A DNA stretch of 43,337 nucleotides from Desulfuromonadaceae bacterium (GCA_028712665.1 JAQTRC010000005.1:1-43337), one strand, 5' to 3'. Positions 21,975-30,562 are shown, counted from the stretch's first letter. Notes: a model not told the origin generated them from the letters alone. Numbers and translations: made by a program.

Positions 21975-22550
21975 TCAAATGAGCGTGCTTGCAAAGCTTT
22001 GTTGGGTATAACCATTAATCACAATGTCAAGGTGTCCATCATTGGGGCAAAAAAGCAGTCCGTGTATCGGAACGTCTTTCGGGATCAGAGGATTATGCCG
22101 TATGATTTTAACCACACGTTCAATATTCTGAATTGGATTTGAAAAAATACCCAGCCATTGTTTGAGGTCGGGCACATGGATGTCAATCACATCAGGCGAA
22201 ATGCCTCGACTGATCATATCCTGTTTTACGGAATCAGCATCTATCTCGGCCATGCCGCAGTCTCGGTGGCCGATAACAAACACCTCGTCAACACCAAGCA
22301 TGAAGATTCCCGCGACCAGACTCCGGATAACGGCTCCAGACATAGGGTCTACGAGTGTATTCCCGGCATTTTTTATGACCTTCGCTTCACCCCTCAATAT
22401 CCCCATTGCAGGCTCCAGAAAATCCACCAGGCGCGTATCCATGCAGGTGAAAATTGCGATCTGCTTTTTGGGCGCCTTTGGAAGCGGAGGAAAGGCATCC
22501 GGCTTGATAAAGTCCCTGTTTGCCGCCATGATCGAATCGAGTTGAGTCAT
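21975..22550 (-). CDS. Beta-type carbonic anhydrase
   Basis: This 191-aa protein has the zinc-site motifs of beta carbonic anhydrases: CMDTRL (about 36-41) and HRDCGM (about 95-100), with KNAGN in between. It interconverts CO2 and bicarbonate in the cytoplasm. It is somewhat short but complete, and ends in a normal helix-rich tail. It converges on the membrane protein gene at 21425-21964. It has no obvious functional tie to its neighbours. Confidence 0.93.
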   Translation of the reverse strand: MTQLDSIMAANRDFIKPDAFPPLPKAPKKQIAIFTCMDTRLVDFLEPAMGILRGEAKVIKNAGNTLVDPMSGAVIRSLVAGIFMLGVDEVFVIGHRDCGMAEIDADSVKQDMISRGISPDVIDIHVPDLKQWLGIFSNPIQNIERVVKIIRHNPLIPKDVPIHGLLFCPNDGHLDIVINGYTQQSFASTLI

Positions 22551-22753
22551 GCTTCCGATCCCTTCGAGGATAAGGGTAGAAATAAGCTTTTACGAGCGGC
22601 AAACATACCACTTTGATCGATTCACCGTCAAAGCAATATTCTTGGCAGATTCTTCCCGGAAGTTAAAATGTTGTTAGAAGACTACATATTGTTTGCAATT
22701 ATTATGATAGTTATCTCAGGACAAATTTTATTATTTATTTAACGGGGGGCGTT

Positions 22754-23503
22754 TTGACCTTAGAAGAGGCTTTTGGCGCCGTCATACGGAGATTCAGGAA
22801 AGAACTTCAACTATCTCAGGATGAACTCTCCAGAATCAGTTCGTTGGACAGGGTGTTCATATCCCAGCTTGAACGGGGGAAACAGCAACCAACGCTTGTC
22901 ACGATGTTTGAACTTGCTGCGGCAATGAAAATTCCGGTCGCAACAATTCTGACCGAGACGGAGTTGCTGTTGCGTTTTCGCGAAGTTAAGCCTTACTGGC
23001 AAGGTCATAAGCCAATTACGAAAAAGAAATGCTGGGAGCAATTTGGAGAAAATATCATAAACGGTGATTCCTGCATCCCGGCCAAAGAAACCATTTTACT
23101 TGTTGATGACTCAAAGGATCTGCTCCTTTCCATATCCGAGCTGTTAACGTCACAAGGATACAATGTCATTATAGCCGAGGATGGACGGGATGCTGTTAAT
23201 ATATACAAAGAAAATATGAACGGGATTGACCTGGTAGTAATGGACGTCATGATGCCGCGAGAAAATGGAATTGCGGCACATAAGGAAATTTCACGCCTGA
23301 ATCCTGATGCCAGGATACTGTTGATGAGTGGTTATTCCCCTACCTCTTTGTCCAATACTCGAGGTCTCAACTTTATTCAAAAAAACATGTTGCCCGCCAT
23401 GCTGTTTAAAAAAATCAGGGAACTGCTTGATTCTAAATCGGAAAAGTCTTTAATGGAACCTGAAGCTCTGACTGCCTGCACTCCAATTGGAGAACAGACC
23501 TGA
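22754..23503 (+). CDS. HTH (Cro/CI-type) and receiver-domain fusion
   Basis: This 249-aa protein starts at a TTG preceded by GGGGGG. Residues 6-65 form an XRE-type helix-turn-helix (VIRRFRKELQLSQDELS, then LERGKQQPTLVTMFELA). A linker is followed by a receiver domain (about 112-228) with acidic DDS, phospho-acceptor Asp in VVMDVMMPREN and a variant end where the usual Lys-Pro reads IQKNMLP. The order, HTH first and receiver last, is the reverse of usual response regulators. The next gene is a hybrid kinase, a possible phosphodonor. The gap 22551-22753 holds only a short dyad (CTTTGA / TCAAAG) and AT-rich promoter-like DNA. Confidence 0.9.
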   Translation: MTLEEAFGAVIRRFRKELQLSQDELSRISSLDRVFISQLERGKQQPTLVTMFELAAAMKIPVATILTETELLLRFREVKPYWQGHKPITKKKCWEQFGENIINGDSCIPAKETILLVDDSKDLLLSISELLTSQGYNVIIAEDGRDAVNIYKENMNGIDLVVMDVMMPRENGIAAHKEISRLNPDARILLMSGYSPTSLSNTRGLNFIQKNMLPAMLFKKIRELLDSKSEKSLMEPEALTACTPIGEQT

Positions 23504-23701
23504 CATAACCGATTCCAAAGCCAACATACGGTTTAGAAAGGGCTTAATGTGGCAGTAATTTGTTCAGCCAGCCAGCTATCCAGACTGACAGAACCATTCC
23601 CTGACAAACTTTTCTGTAAGAAAATTTATTCTTATGTATCGTGTAGAAACTGGCATTTCGGATTTTTTTCCGGCTGCCCTTTTTTATATTGAGGTGATGC
23701 A

Positions 23702-25774
23702 ATGGACTACACGCTTAAAGAGCTTCTCGATGTTCCCAGGCTGCGGGAATTGTTGGACGCACTTGACGAAATTCACAGCATGCCGTCCGGCATTATAGAC
23801 ACTGAAGGAAATGTACTGATAGCGACTGCTTGGCAGGATATCTGTACCAAATTCCATCGTGTGAACCCTGATACAGAAAAGAGGTGCATAGAGAGCGATA
23901 CACATATTCGAGCCGGGCTTGACAATAATATGCCTCATATCATCTATCGTTGTCCAATGGGGCTTGTAGATGCGGCAACGCCCATAATCATCAATGGGAA
24001 ACATCTCGGTAACGTATTCACAGGCCAGCTTTTTTTGGAACCGCCTGACGAATCCTATTTCATCGAACAGGCTCGCCAGTTCGGTTTTGACGAAAGCGAC
24101 TACCTCGAAGCAATGCGGAAAGTGCCACTCTTCTCAGAGGAGAGGCTTCACAAGAATCTCTCCTTTATCCATGGTCTGGCTCAAATGCTTGCGGAGCATG
24201 GATTGCAGCATAAACGGCAACATGAGGCGGAGAAGGCTCAGAAGGAAGCGGCAGAGGAATGGCGCAAGACCTTTGACACAGTACCTGACCCGGTGGCCAT
24301 TATCGCCCCCGACTACTCGGTAGTGAAGGCAAACCTGGCTTTTGCAGAATTAGTTGGTAAAAACAATAAAAATTTGGTTGGCATGAAGTGTTGCAGCTTG
24401 GTACATGGCTTAAATAGCCCGATTCCAGGGTGTCCACTCTCCAACACGCTGAAGGAACAAAAGAAGAATTTAGCGGAATTGTATGAACCTCATTTGGACA
24501 AACATCTCCGTATCAGTGCCACGCCGCTGTTTGCAGATGACGGGACACTGGCAGGAGCGGTACATGCTATCCACGATATAACCGCGCTCAAACAGGCGGA
24601 GGAAGAAAAACTGGCGCTTCAACAGCAACTCCAACAGACACAGAAGCTGGAAAGCCTGAGCGTGCTGGCCGGTGGCATAGCTCATGACTTCAACAACATC
24701 CTGGCGATCATCCTGGGATATTGTTACATTGTAAAGATGGATTATGAAACGGCGGAACATCATATTCCTGAAATAGAGAAATCTGTTGAACGAGCAGCCG
24801 GATTATGCCGCCAGATGCTTACATACGCTGGTAAAGCCCCCCTTGACCAGGAGCAGATCGAGATGGAGGCATTGGTGGATGAGATGCTCAATATGTTGAA
24901 ATCTCCTATCCCTCGGAATTTAGTCATAAAACCGGATTTCTCATCAAATATACCCCTCATCAAAGGGGACGCCAACCAGATCAGGCAGATCGTCATGAGC
25001 CTGCTCAGCAATGCATCGGAAGCCATTGGCGACGAAATGGGGGAGATTCATGTATCGCTTTCAAAATCGGTGGTCAGAACGGATAAATCAGACAAGGATC
25101 ATTTAGGCAAAATCATTACGCCCGGCTGTTATGTTTGCCTGGAAGTCACCGATAACGGTTGCGGCATGGATGATGAAACCAGGCGTCGAATCTTCGAGCC
25201 GTTCTATACCACCAAATTCACCGGGCGCGGCTTGGGGTTGTCAGCAGTACTCGGCATAATCAAGGCTCATAAGGGAGCATTGCAGCTATTCAGCCAACCG
25301 GGAACAGGCACAACCTTCAAAGTTTATCTGCCGGTTCTGAGCAGTGACTCCATTGGAGATGAAGCAATCCGGCAACTCTTATCGGAAGAGTGGCAGGGGG
25401 GAGGCACGGTACTGCTTGTAGAGGATGAAGAACAGATTTTATTTATTGCAAAGACAATGCTGAAGGCATTGGGATTCACGGTTATTGAAGCATCAAACGG
25501 CAGGGATGCCTTGGAGTTGTACCAGAAGAACGCAGCAGATATTACCCTGGTTGTCACCGACATGGGTATGCCACTGATGGATGGCTACGAATTGTTCTGT
25601 GAATTGAAAAAGCGGAACCCGCAACTCCCGATCATCATCTCCAGCGGGTTTGGATACTCCGCCGTGACCTCGCGGATACCACGGGAGGATATTGCCGGCT
25701 TACTAAGCAAGCCGTACGGCTTCGATCAGTTTCGGGAGGTTCTGAAGAGTGTTGTTGAAGGATCTGCTACATAA
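23702..25774 (+). CDS. Hybrid histidine kinase with PocR sensor domain
   Basis: This 690-aa cytoplasmic kinase has no membrane helices. Residues 1-165 form a PocR-type ligand-binding domain with the characteristic cysteines Cys48, Cys62 and Cys84 (YRCPMGLVDAATPI). PAS (about 185-300), HisKA with His328 (GGIAHDFNN), HATPase (DNGCGMD, GRGLGLS) and a C-terminal receiver (acceptor Asp in VVTDMGMP) follow. GAGGTG lies 7 bp before the ATG. PocR domains bind small molecules and possibly metals or Fe-S; the ligand here is unknown. No separate regulator follows, so output may go through the HTH-receiver protein upstream. The gap 23504-23701 shows nothing I can support. Confidence 0.92.
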   Translation: MDYTLKELLDVPRLRELLDALDEIHSMPSGIIDTEGNVLIATAWQDICTKFHRVNPDTEKRCIESDTHIRAGLDNNMPHIIYRCPMGLVDAATPIIINGKHLGNVFTGQLFLEPPDESYFIEQARQFGFDESDYLEAMRKVPLFSEERLHKNLSFIHGLAQMLAEHGLQHKRQHEAEKAQKEAAEEWRKTFDTVPDPVAIIAPDYSVVKANLAFAELVGKNNKNLVGMKCCSLVHGLNSPIPGCPLSNTLKEQKKNLAELYEPHLDKHLRISATPLFADDGTLAGAVHAIHDITALKQAEEEKLALQQQLQQTQKLESLSVLAGGIAHDFNNILAIILGYCYIVKMDYETAEHHIPEIEKSVERAAGLCRQMLTYAGKAPLDQEQIEMEALVDEMLNMLKSPIPRNLVIKPDFSSNIPLIKGDANQIRQIVMSLLSNASEAIGDEMGEIHVSLSKSVVRTDKSDKDHLGKIITPGCYVCLEVTDNGCGMDDETRRRIFEPFYTTKFTGRGLGLSAVLGIIKAHKGALQLFSQPGTGTTFKVYLPVLSSDSIGDEAIRQLLSEEWQGGGTVLLVEDEEQILFIAKTMLKALGFTVIEASNGRDALELYQKNAADITLVVTDMGMPLMDGYELFCELKKRNPQLPIIISSGFGYSAVTSRIPREDIAGLLSKPYGFDQFREVLKSVVEGSAT

Positions 25775-25814
25775 GCAGGGCTAAGGAATAGATGCTCCGG
25801 GATTAAATCAGATT

Positions 25815-26993
25815 TCAACTCCCCAAAAATTTTATCGCACGATCAATTCCATCCAAGTTCAACGGGAACATCTGCCCGACCATCAACTGATCTGTGATCT
25901 GTATCGAATGCGTGTATTTCCAATGCTCGCGTGGCTCCGGATTTAGCCAGACAGCCCGGCGGTAGTGATCTGTCAGGCGTTTCAACCAGACCGATCCCGG
26001 CTCGGGGTTGTGGTGCTCGACGCTCCCCCCAGGCAGATGAATCTCGTAAGGGCTCATGCTGGCATCGCCGACGATGACCAGCTTGTAATCTGGACCGAAC
26101 TGGTTGATCAGAGTCGAGGTTTCAAGCTGTTCATTCCAGCGCCGTCGATTTTCTCGCCACACCCGTTCGTACACAAAATTGTGGAAGTAGAAATATTCGA
26201 GATGTTTGAACTCGCTTCTGGCCGCAGAAAACAGCTGCTCACAGACCTCAACGTGCGGATCCATGGAACCGCCCACGTCAAGAAACAGCAGCACCTTAAC
26301 CTTGTTGTGCCGCTCCGGCACCATCTTGATATCCAGAAAACCGGCATTTCCGGCTGTCGCACGGATCGTGCCGGGAAGGTCCAGTTCCAGCGCTTCTCCC
26401 TCCCTGGCAAATGTGCGCAGCTTCCGCAGGGCCACCTTCATGTTGCGCGTGCCCAACTCGACCGAATCATCAAGGTCTTTGAATTCGCGCTTCTCCCAAA
26501 CCTTGACGGCCCGCCGGTGACGTGATTCGCTCTGTCCGATACGGATCCCTTCGGGATTGTATCCATAGGCGCCAAATGGTGATGTGCCGCCGGTGCCGAT
26601 CCACTTGCTCCCCCCCTGATGCCGCTCTTTTTGCTCTTCAAGCCGTTTTTTCAAGGTTTCCATCAGCTTGTCCAGGCCCCCCATGGCCTGAATCTGTTTT
26701 TTTTCCTCTTCGCTAAGAAAACGCTCCGCCAGTTTGCGCAGCCATTCTTCCGGGATCTCCTGATTCAGCTCTTCAGCGGTGACACTTATTCCCTTGAAAT
26801 ACTCCATGAAAACCCGGTCAAATTTGTCAAAATGGGTTTCGTCCTTCACCATGCAGAGGCGTGCCAGATAATAGAAATCCTCGGCGCTTCCGAAGGCCAG
26901 ATTCTTTTGCATGGCTTCGAGCAGGGTGAGAAACTCCATAATACTGACCGGGATCCCGATATTCCGCAACTGCTGAAAAAAATCAATCAACAT
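25815..26993 (-). CDS. VWA-domain protein (CoxE-like)
   Basis: This 392-aa protein has a helical N-terminal region with a Glu/Lys/Gln-rich stretch (about 90-125), then a C-terminal von Willebrand A domain. The metal-ion site reads DVGGSMD (about 240-246), with Gly where the first Ser of DxSxS would be. It follows a MoxR-type ATPase gene by 9 bp on the same strand; MoxR/VWA pairs act together as chaperone-like systems that insert cofactors or activate enzymes. What this pair acts on is not shown; its place between signalling and benzoyl-CoA genes is suggestive only. Confidence 0.9.
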   Translation of the reverse strand: MLIDFFQQLRNIGIPVSIMEFLTLLEAMQKNLAFGSAEDFYYLARLCMVKDETHFDKFDRVFMEYFKGISVTAEELNQEIPEEWLRKLAERFLSEEEKKQIQAMGGLDKLMETLKKRLEEQKERHQGGSKWIGTGGTSPFGAYGYNPEGIRIGQSESRHRRAVKVWEKREFKDLDDSVELGTRNMKVALRKLRTFAREGEALELDLPGTIRATAGNAGFLDIKMVPERHNKVKVLLFLDVGGSMDPHVEVCEQLFSAARSEFKHLEYFYFHNFVYERVWRENRRRWNEQLETSTLINQFGPDYKLVIVGDASMSPYEIHLPGGSVEHHNPEPGSVWLKRLTDHYRRAVWLNPEPREHWKYTHSIQITDQLMVGQMFPLNLDGIDRAIKFLGS

Positions 26994-27002
26994 CTGCGGG
27001 GA

Positions 27003-27845
27003 CTAGTAACCGGACGCAGAGCGCCTTGATTGCGGACCAAACAGCAGCAGGTCGAGTTCGTTTTTGAGGAGGGCTCCGTGCAGTGGGGGGATCTGTCGCT
27101 CTTTGCGGCTGTTTTTCAGATGCTCCGGTCCGATCTTTTCGGCCAATAGAATTTTCAGCCAGTCGAGCAATTCGGAGGTTGAAGGTTTTTTCTTCAGACC
27201 GGGGACTTCACGTACCCCAAAAAAGACCTCCAAAGCCTCTTTTACCAGAGAGGAGTGGATGTCTGGATAGTGTACCGCAACAATCTGTTCGAGTGTTTCC
27301 CTGTCAGGAAAGCGGATGAAGTGAAAAAAACAGCGCCGCAGGAAAGCGTCGGGCAGCTCCTTCTCATTGTTGCTGGTAATGATTATTATTGGGCGGTGTT
27401 TGGCCTGCACCACCTGCTGCGTTTCGTAGACATAGAATTCCATCCGGTCCAGTTCGCGCAGCAGATCGTTTGGAAACTCGATGTCGGCCTTATCAACCTC
27501 ATCGATAAGCACGACGGCCTGGCAATCAGACTCGAAGGCCTCCCACAGTTTGCCCTTGACGATGTAGTTAGAGATTGCATGAACTCTGGGATCACCCAAC
27601 TGCGAGTCCCTCAGGCGCGAAACCGCATCGTACTCATACAGCCCCTGTTGGGCCTTGGTGGAGGATTTTATGTGCCACTGGAAGAGCGGCTTGCCAAGAG
27701 CCCGAGCCACTTCCTCGGCCAGCATGGTCTTTCCTGTGCCCGGTTCTCCCTTTATCAACAGGGGGCGTTCAAGAACGATAGCCGAATTGACCGCCAACAT
27801 CAGGTCATCGGTGGCAATATAAGAATCTGTTCCGGTAAATTTCAT
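27003..27845 (-). CDS. MoxR-type AAA+ ATPase
   Basis: This 280-aa ATPase has Walker A GEPGTGKT (about 37-44), Walker B VVLIDEVDKAD (about 110-120) and sensor 1 IIITSNNEKELPDAFLRRC. This signature is typical of the MoxR group. It would work with the VWA protein encoded 9 bp downstream. It is separated from the upstream Rrf2 gene by a strong terminator (27872-27902), so it has its own promoter in a very short leader or depends on read-through. Confidence 0.93.
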   Translation of the reverse strand: MKFTGTDSYIATDDLMLAVNSAIVLERPLLIKGEPGTGKTMLAEEVARALGKPLFQWHIKSSTKAQQGLYEYDAVSRLRDSQLGDPRVHAISNYIVKGKLWEAFESDCQAVVLIDEVDKADIEFPNDLLRELDRMEFYVYETQQVVQAKHRPIIIITSNNEKELPDAFLRRCFFHFIRFPDRETLEQIVAVHYPDIHSSLVKEALEVFFGVREVPGLKKKPSTSELLDWLKILLAEKIGPEHLKNSRKERQIPPLHGALLKNELDLLLFGPQSRRSASGY

Positions 27846-27871
27846 TTTGGTTTCCTGTCCGGTAATAAAAT

Positions 27872-27902
27872 GGTGCCCATCCGAAGCAGTTGGATGGGCA
27901 CC
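27872..27902 (-). terminator. Terminator of the GNAT-Rrf2 operon
   Basis: A perfect 11-bp stem GGTGCCCATCC / GGATGGGCACC with a 9-nt loop is followed on the minus strand by ATTTTATT. Confidence 0.8.
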
Positions 27903-27931
27903 TGGTATAAAGTTTTTGGGATTAAGCTGTC

Positions 27932-28378
27932 TCAGGCGGTTGTGGTGGAAAGAGCCGCCATCACTGCGCTACGTCTTTGACTGTTCTTGAGGACAGTTGC
28001 CAGGGTAATCGTGTCCAGAACCGCCTTTGTCAATTCGTCGATCTCATTGGTTATGCTCTGAAGCTCGGTGATGATCTGGTTACCCTTCTGATCCCAGTGG
28101 TTAGGCACGTCAAGTTCAGACTCCAGTGTCTCAAAGAGCTGAATGACATCCAGCAATGTTGTCCGTTTGACATTCCCGGAAAATCGATACCCCCCTCCAG
28201 CCCCTCGTACAGCCTGAACCAATCCTTCATGAACAAGATTGCGCATGACTTTAGCCAGATGGTGTGTGGAGATGCCATGTCTATCCGCAATGTCTGTGGT
28301 TGAAAGCTGCTGCTCCGTGTCGCTGGCCAGTTCCAACACGGCTATGAGTGCAAACAGGCTTGCTTTATTCAGTTTCAT
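27932..28378 (-). CDS. Rrf2-family transcriptional regulator
   Basis: This 148-aa protein has the Rrf2 winged helix: STTDIADRHGISTHHLAKVMRNL in outline (recognition region about 27-48), then GAGGGYRFSG (the wing, about 60-69). Unlike IscR or NsrR it has no cysteine at all, so it cannot hold an Fe-S cluster and more likely binds a metabolite. It lies 18 bp after a GNAT gene in a two-gene operon. A GGTAT-N4-GTACC site overlaps the predicted promoter of that operon, and very similar sites precede the tandem-GNAT/bamB block and bamA. It is the natural candidate to bind them. From memory, a repressor of benzoate genes (BgeR) is known in Geobacter; whether this is its orthologue cannot be checked here. 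Confidence 0.9.
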   Translation of the reverse strand: MKLNKASLFALIAVLELASDTEQQLSTTDIADRHGISTHHLAKVMRNLVHEGLVQAVRGAGGGYRFSGNVKRTTLLDVIQLFETLESELDVPNHWDQKGNQIITELQSITNEIDELTKAVLDTITLATVLKNSQRRSAVMAALSTTTA

Positions 28379-28396
28379 GATGGACTCTCGTTCTAT

Positions 28397-28843
28397 TCAG
28401 TCGATCTGTTTTTCAAGTTCGATATACTTGCCGGTGCATAAACCCAGGCTGCGGAAAAACGACAACGTCAGCTTATCGTCACGGTCCACCATTGTTCGTA
28501 CAGTAGTAACTCCGGACTGTTTCAGTCGCTTCGATATCTCTTCGAACATCTGTTCACCAATGCCCATCTGCCGGTTATTCGGGGAGACAGCCAGAGCGAA
28601 AACCCAGCCGCAGGGAGGCGAACCGAACTCCCATGCACGAACTTCGCCGATGATAAAACCGACGACCCTGTTATTGGATTCGGCGACCAGAAAAAGCCGG
28701 TCATTTTTGTCTCGGCGAACGTAGTGATCGAAGACATCGCTCCAATAGGTCGATTTTTCTTCCATGGGAGCCCATTGGTCCAGTGAGATTACGGCATCCA
28801 GATCGGATGCAATAGCGTCGCGAATGGAAATATTTTCTTTCAT
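28397..28843 (-). CDS. Single-domain GNAT acetyltransferase
   Basis: This 148-aa protein carries the acetyl-CoA site NNRQMGIGEQMF and a typical C-terminal SFFRSLGL. I chose the ATG at 28843; the frame is open to a GTG at 28924, but that start would lie inside the operator and -10 region. It shares a [W/G]EFG segment with both halves of the tandem GNAT protein at 29393-30376, so all three domains are related. It is co-transcribed with the Rrf2 gene. In other aromatic degraders, GNAT enzymes of the Pat type acetylate and switch off acyl-CoA ligases such as benzoate-CoA ligase; a similar role is possible but not shown. Confidence 0.85.
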   Translation of the reverse strand: MKENISIRDAIASDLDAVISLDQWAPMEEKSTYWSDVFDHYVRRDKNDRLFLVAESNNRVVGFIIGEVRAWEFGSPPCGWVFALAVSPNNRQMGIGEQMFEEISKRLKQSGVTTVRTMVDRDDKLTLSFFRSLGLCTGKYIELEKQID

Positions 28844-28908
28844 ATCTTTATCCAATATGTCGATATTATTACTCTTTAGTGAGAGTAAAGCATGCTGATG
28901 CATAATTC

Positions 28909-28922
28909 GGTACTTTAATACC
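28909..28922 (-). promoter_or_regulatory. GGTAT-N4-GTACC operator over the GNAT-Rrf2 promoter
   Basis: On the minus strand GGTAT-TAAA-GTACC is a near-perfect palindrome. It overlaps the -10 (TATTAA, 28915-28920) of a promoter with TTGAAA at 28938-28943 and a 17-bp spacer. The same element is at 29262-29275 and 42080-42093. Confidence 0.6.
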
Positions 28923-28990
28923 ACTATATAATGTTTATTTCAAGCTATATTAAATAACGCCGCAAAAATAATGAAATTTCAAAATATAAA

Positions 28991-29197
28991 AGCCTCGGAT
29001 TCACAATCCTCTCTTGTCCCAATCAGCTTATCTTCAAGGCCGCCGAATTGAAGGCGCGTTTTGCCATGTCATATGCCGGCACCTTTGCGGTCGCTTCCGC
29101 AATTGAACATAATGCAGTCCTGGATACTGGTGATCCGGAGTTTCGGCAGGTGGAGCATCTGCTAAATATTCTCTGGCTTTATATTTCAACCGGTTAG
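28991..29197 (+). pseudogene. VapC-type PIN-domain toxin, C-terminal remnant
   Basis: An open frame with no start codon reads FKAAELKARFAMSYAGTFAV, then SAIEHNAVLDTGDPEFRQ and LLNILWL before TAG at 29195. This is the C-terminal half of a PIN domain: the helix with AAELKAR, the A-D-A-F-A-type helix in altered form (YAGTFAVA) and the TGDPEF strand with its acidic residue. The N-terminal half and any antitoxin gene are missing. It is a decayed toxin-antitoxin locus lying just upstream of the bam promoter. Confidence 0.7.
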
Positions 29198-29247
29198 AAG
29201 CTGGGTTTCCACTCAGAATAACTTCGGAAATAACCGCTAATTTCTCC

Positions 29248-29277
29248 TTGACATATAAAGTGGTATAGTGGTACTTA
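29248..29277 (+). promoter_or_regulatory. Promoter and operator of the tandem-GNAT/bamB block
   Basis: TTGACA (29248-29253) is followed by GGTAT-AGTG-GTACT (29262-29275), which overlaps the -10 position (GTACTT or TACTTA, 17-18 bp spacer). The bamA promoter at 42066 has the same elements at the same spacing. Such a site suits a repressor that blocks RNA polymerase. Confidence 0.65.
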
Positions 29278-29392
29278 TTTGCATAATAACTTGGTTATGT
29301 CTCCAACAGAATGTGTTGCTTCCGTGCTACATACACCTTCAAATCGTCGCCAAAAATAGTTTTTTGATGTGCCGCAGAAAGGAAAAACGGAT

Positions 29393-30376
29393 ATGTCAGA
29401 CCTCACGCTTCGCTCGCTCTATCCAGAAGATATAAATCGGGTTTCAGAAATTGAGAGTAGTCTGACGGGAAGTCCGAGAAAGGCTTTTCTGGAAAAAAGG
29501 CTTGCCGTCGCGACCGCAATGCCTGACAGTTTTATCACCTCTGCGGTTCTTGATGACAAGAAGCTGGCCGGCTATGGGTTTGCCAGGATACTCGAAGGAG
29601 AATTCGGCGCAAGAAGCGCAATAGCGGTGCTTGATGACTTCGGTGTCGATATCGGCTACAGAGGCAGAGGGATCGGCAAAATGCTCATGTCCGGGATTGA
29701 ACGACGGATGAAAAACAGGAATATCAGTACCCTGCAGAGTCAGATCGTATGGTCAAACCACTCCATGATCAGATTTTTTGCGGCAGCAGGTTTCACTCTC
29801 GCGTCCGGGCAGATCATAGAGCGCAATACTTCGCCTCTGGATGAGGAGGTGGCCGAGATAGCGCCGGTTAAAATGGATGGAAAATGGCGGGTCCACAGCG
29901 GCGCCGGAGGTAACCATTATGATAAACTGGCGAGGGACCGCGTCCTGGTCCGCTCTCTCAAAGGGGAAGATATTGCGTCGATTGATCGAATAGACACCAA
30001 GCTTACCGGCCTTGACCGGTCGGCGTATTACGCCTCCAAGTTCAGGGAGATGCTTGATGAATCAGGTATCCGTGTCTCCATGGTGTCGGAAGAAGACGGA
30101 ATCGTCACCGGATTTATCATGGCCCGCGTTGATTACGGTGAGTTCGGTAAAGTTGATAAAACAGCAGCGATTGACACAATAGGAGTACACCCCGCCTATT
30201 CCGGCTCCGGTGTCGGTCATGCGCTGCTCTCGCAGCTTCTGTTAAATCTTTCATCTCTACAGGTCGAATCGGTCCGGACAAAATTGGAACATGAGAATTA
30301 CGCCCTGAGGAATTTTCTCACCAGGAGGGGATTCAAGCCTTCCCAGCGTCTGCTTCTAACTAGAGAGATAATGTGA
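29393..30376 (+). CDS. Tandem GNAT acetyltransferase
   Basis: This 327-aa protein has two GNAT domains, about 1-150 and 175-327. Each has an acetyl-CoA loop (GYRGRGIGKML and AYSGSGVGHALL) and a GEFG segment (LEGEFG and DYGEFG). I chose the ATG at 29393, with AAAGGA before it, over a GTG at 29369. It is the first gene behind the GGTAT-N4-GTAC operator and lies 186 bp before bamB, with no strong terminator in between. It may therefore be the leader gene of the benzoyl-CoA reductase operon. A protein-lysine acetyltransferase acting on benzoate-CoA ligase is a plausible role; the two domains may instead make one active and one regulatory unit. Confidence 0.88.
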   Translation: MSDLTLRSLYPEDINRVSEIESSLTGSPRKAFLEKRLAVATAMPDSFITSAVLDDKKLAGYGFARILEGEFGARSAIAVLDDFGVDIGYRGRGIGKMLMSGIERRMKNRNISTLQSQIVWSNHSMIRFFAAAGFTLASGQIIERNTSPLDEEVAEIAPVKMDGKWRVHSGAGGNHYDKLARDRVLVRSLKGEDIASIDRIDTKLTGLDRSAYYASKFREMLDESGIRVSMVSEEDGIVTGFIMARVDYGEFGKVDKTAAIDTIGVHPAYSGSGVGHALLSQLLLNLSSLQVESVRTKLEHENYALRNFLTRRGFKPSQRLLLTREIM

Positions 30377-30394
30377 CGTCAATAAGATAATTAC

Positions 30395-30524
30395 CATCCC
30401 ACCCTGGACGGACCATCTGGGGTCTAAAGGATGGGATTGAGGGGTGGGTGAAGTTACGGCATGCTGATTTCATGGCAACCTTCCCCCCACCCTGATCCTC
30501 CCTCCGCCAAGGTGGAGGGGACTT
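30395..30524. repeat. GC-rich hairpins in the gap before bamB
   Basis: CATCCCACCC (30395-30404) can pair with GGGTGGG (30442-30448). CCCTCC (30500-30505) pairs with GGAGGG (30514-30519) and is followed by GACTTTT. The second hairpin could be a weak terminator or attenuator; it resembles the hairpins in later gaps of this operon. Confidence 0.45.
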
Positions 30525-30562
30525 TTGAAGCAACTACGAAAGTTAAGTAAAGGGGCTAAAAA

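Noticed and set aside
23545-23565. TGTGGCAGTAATTTGTTC as a fifth sigma-54 promoter, upstream of the PocR kinase.
   Set aside because: The -12 GC is missing and the spacing is off by one.
27003-27980. Long plus-strand frames (68-241 aa) opposite the MoxR-type gene.
   Set aside because: They are antisense shadows; the minus-strand frame has clear Walker motifs.
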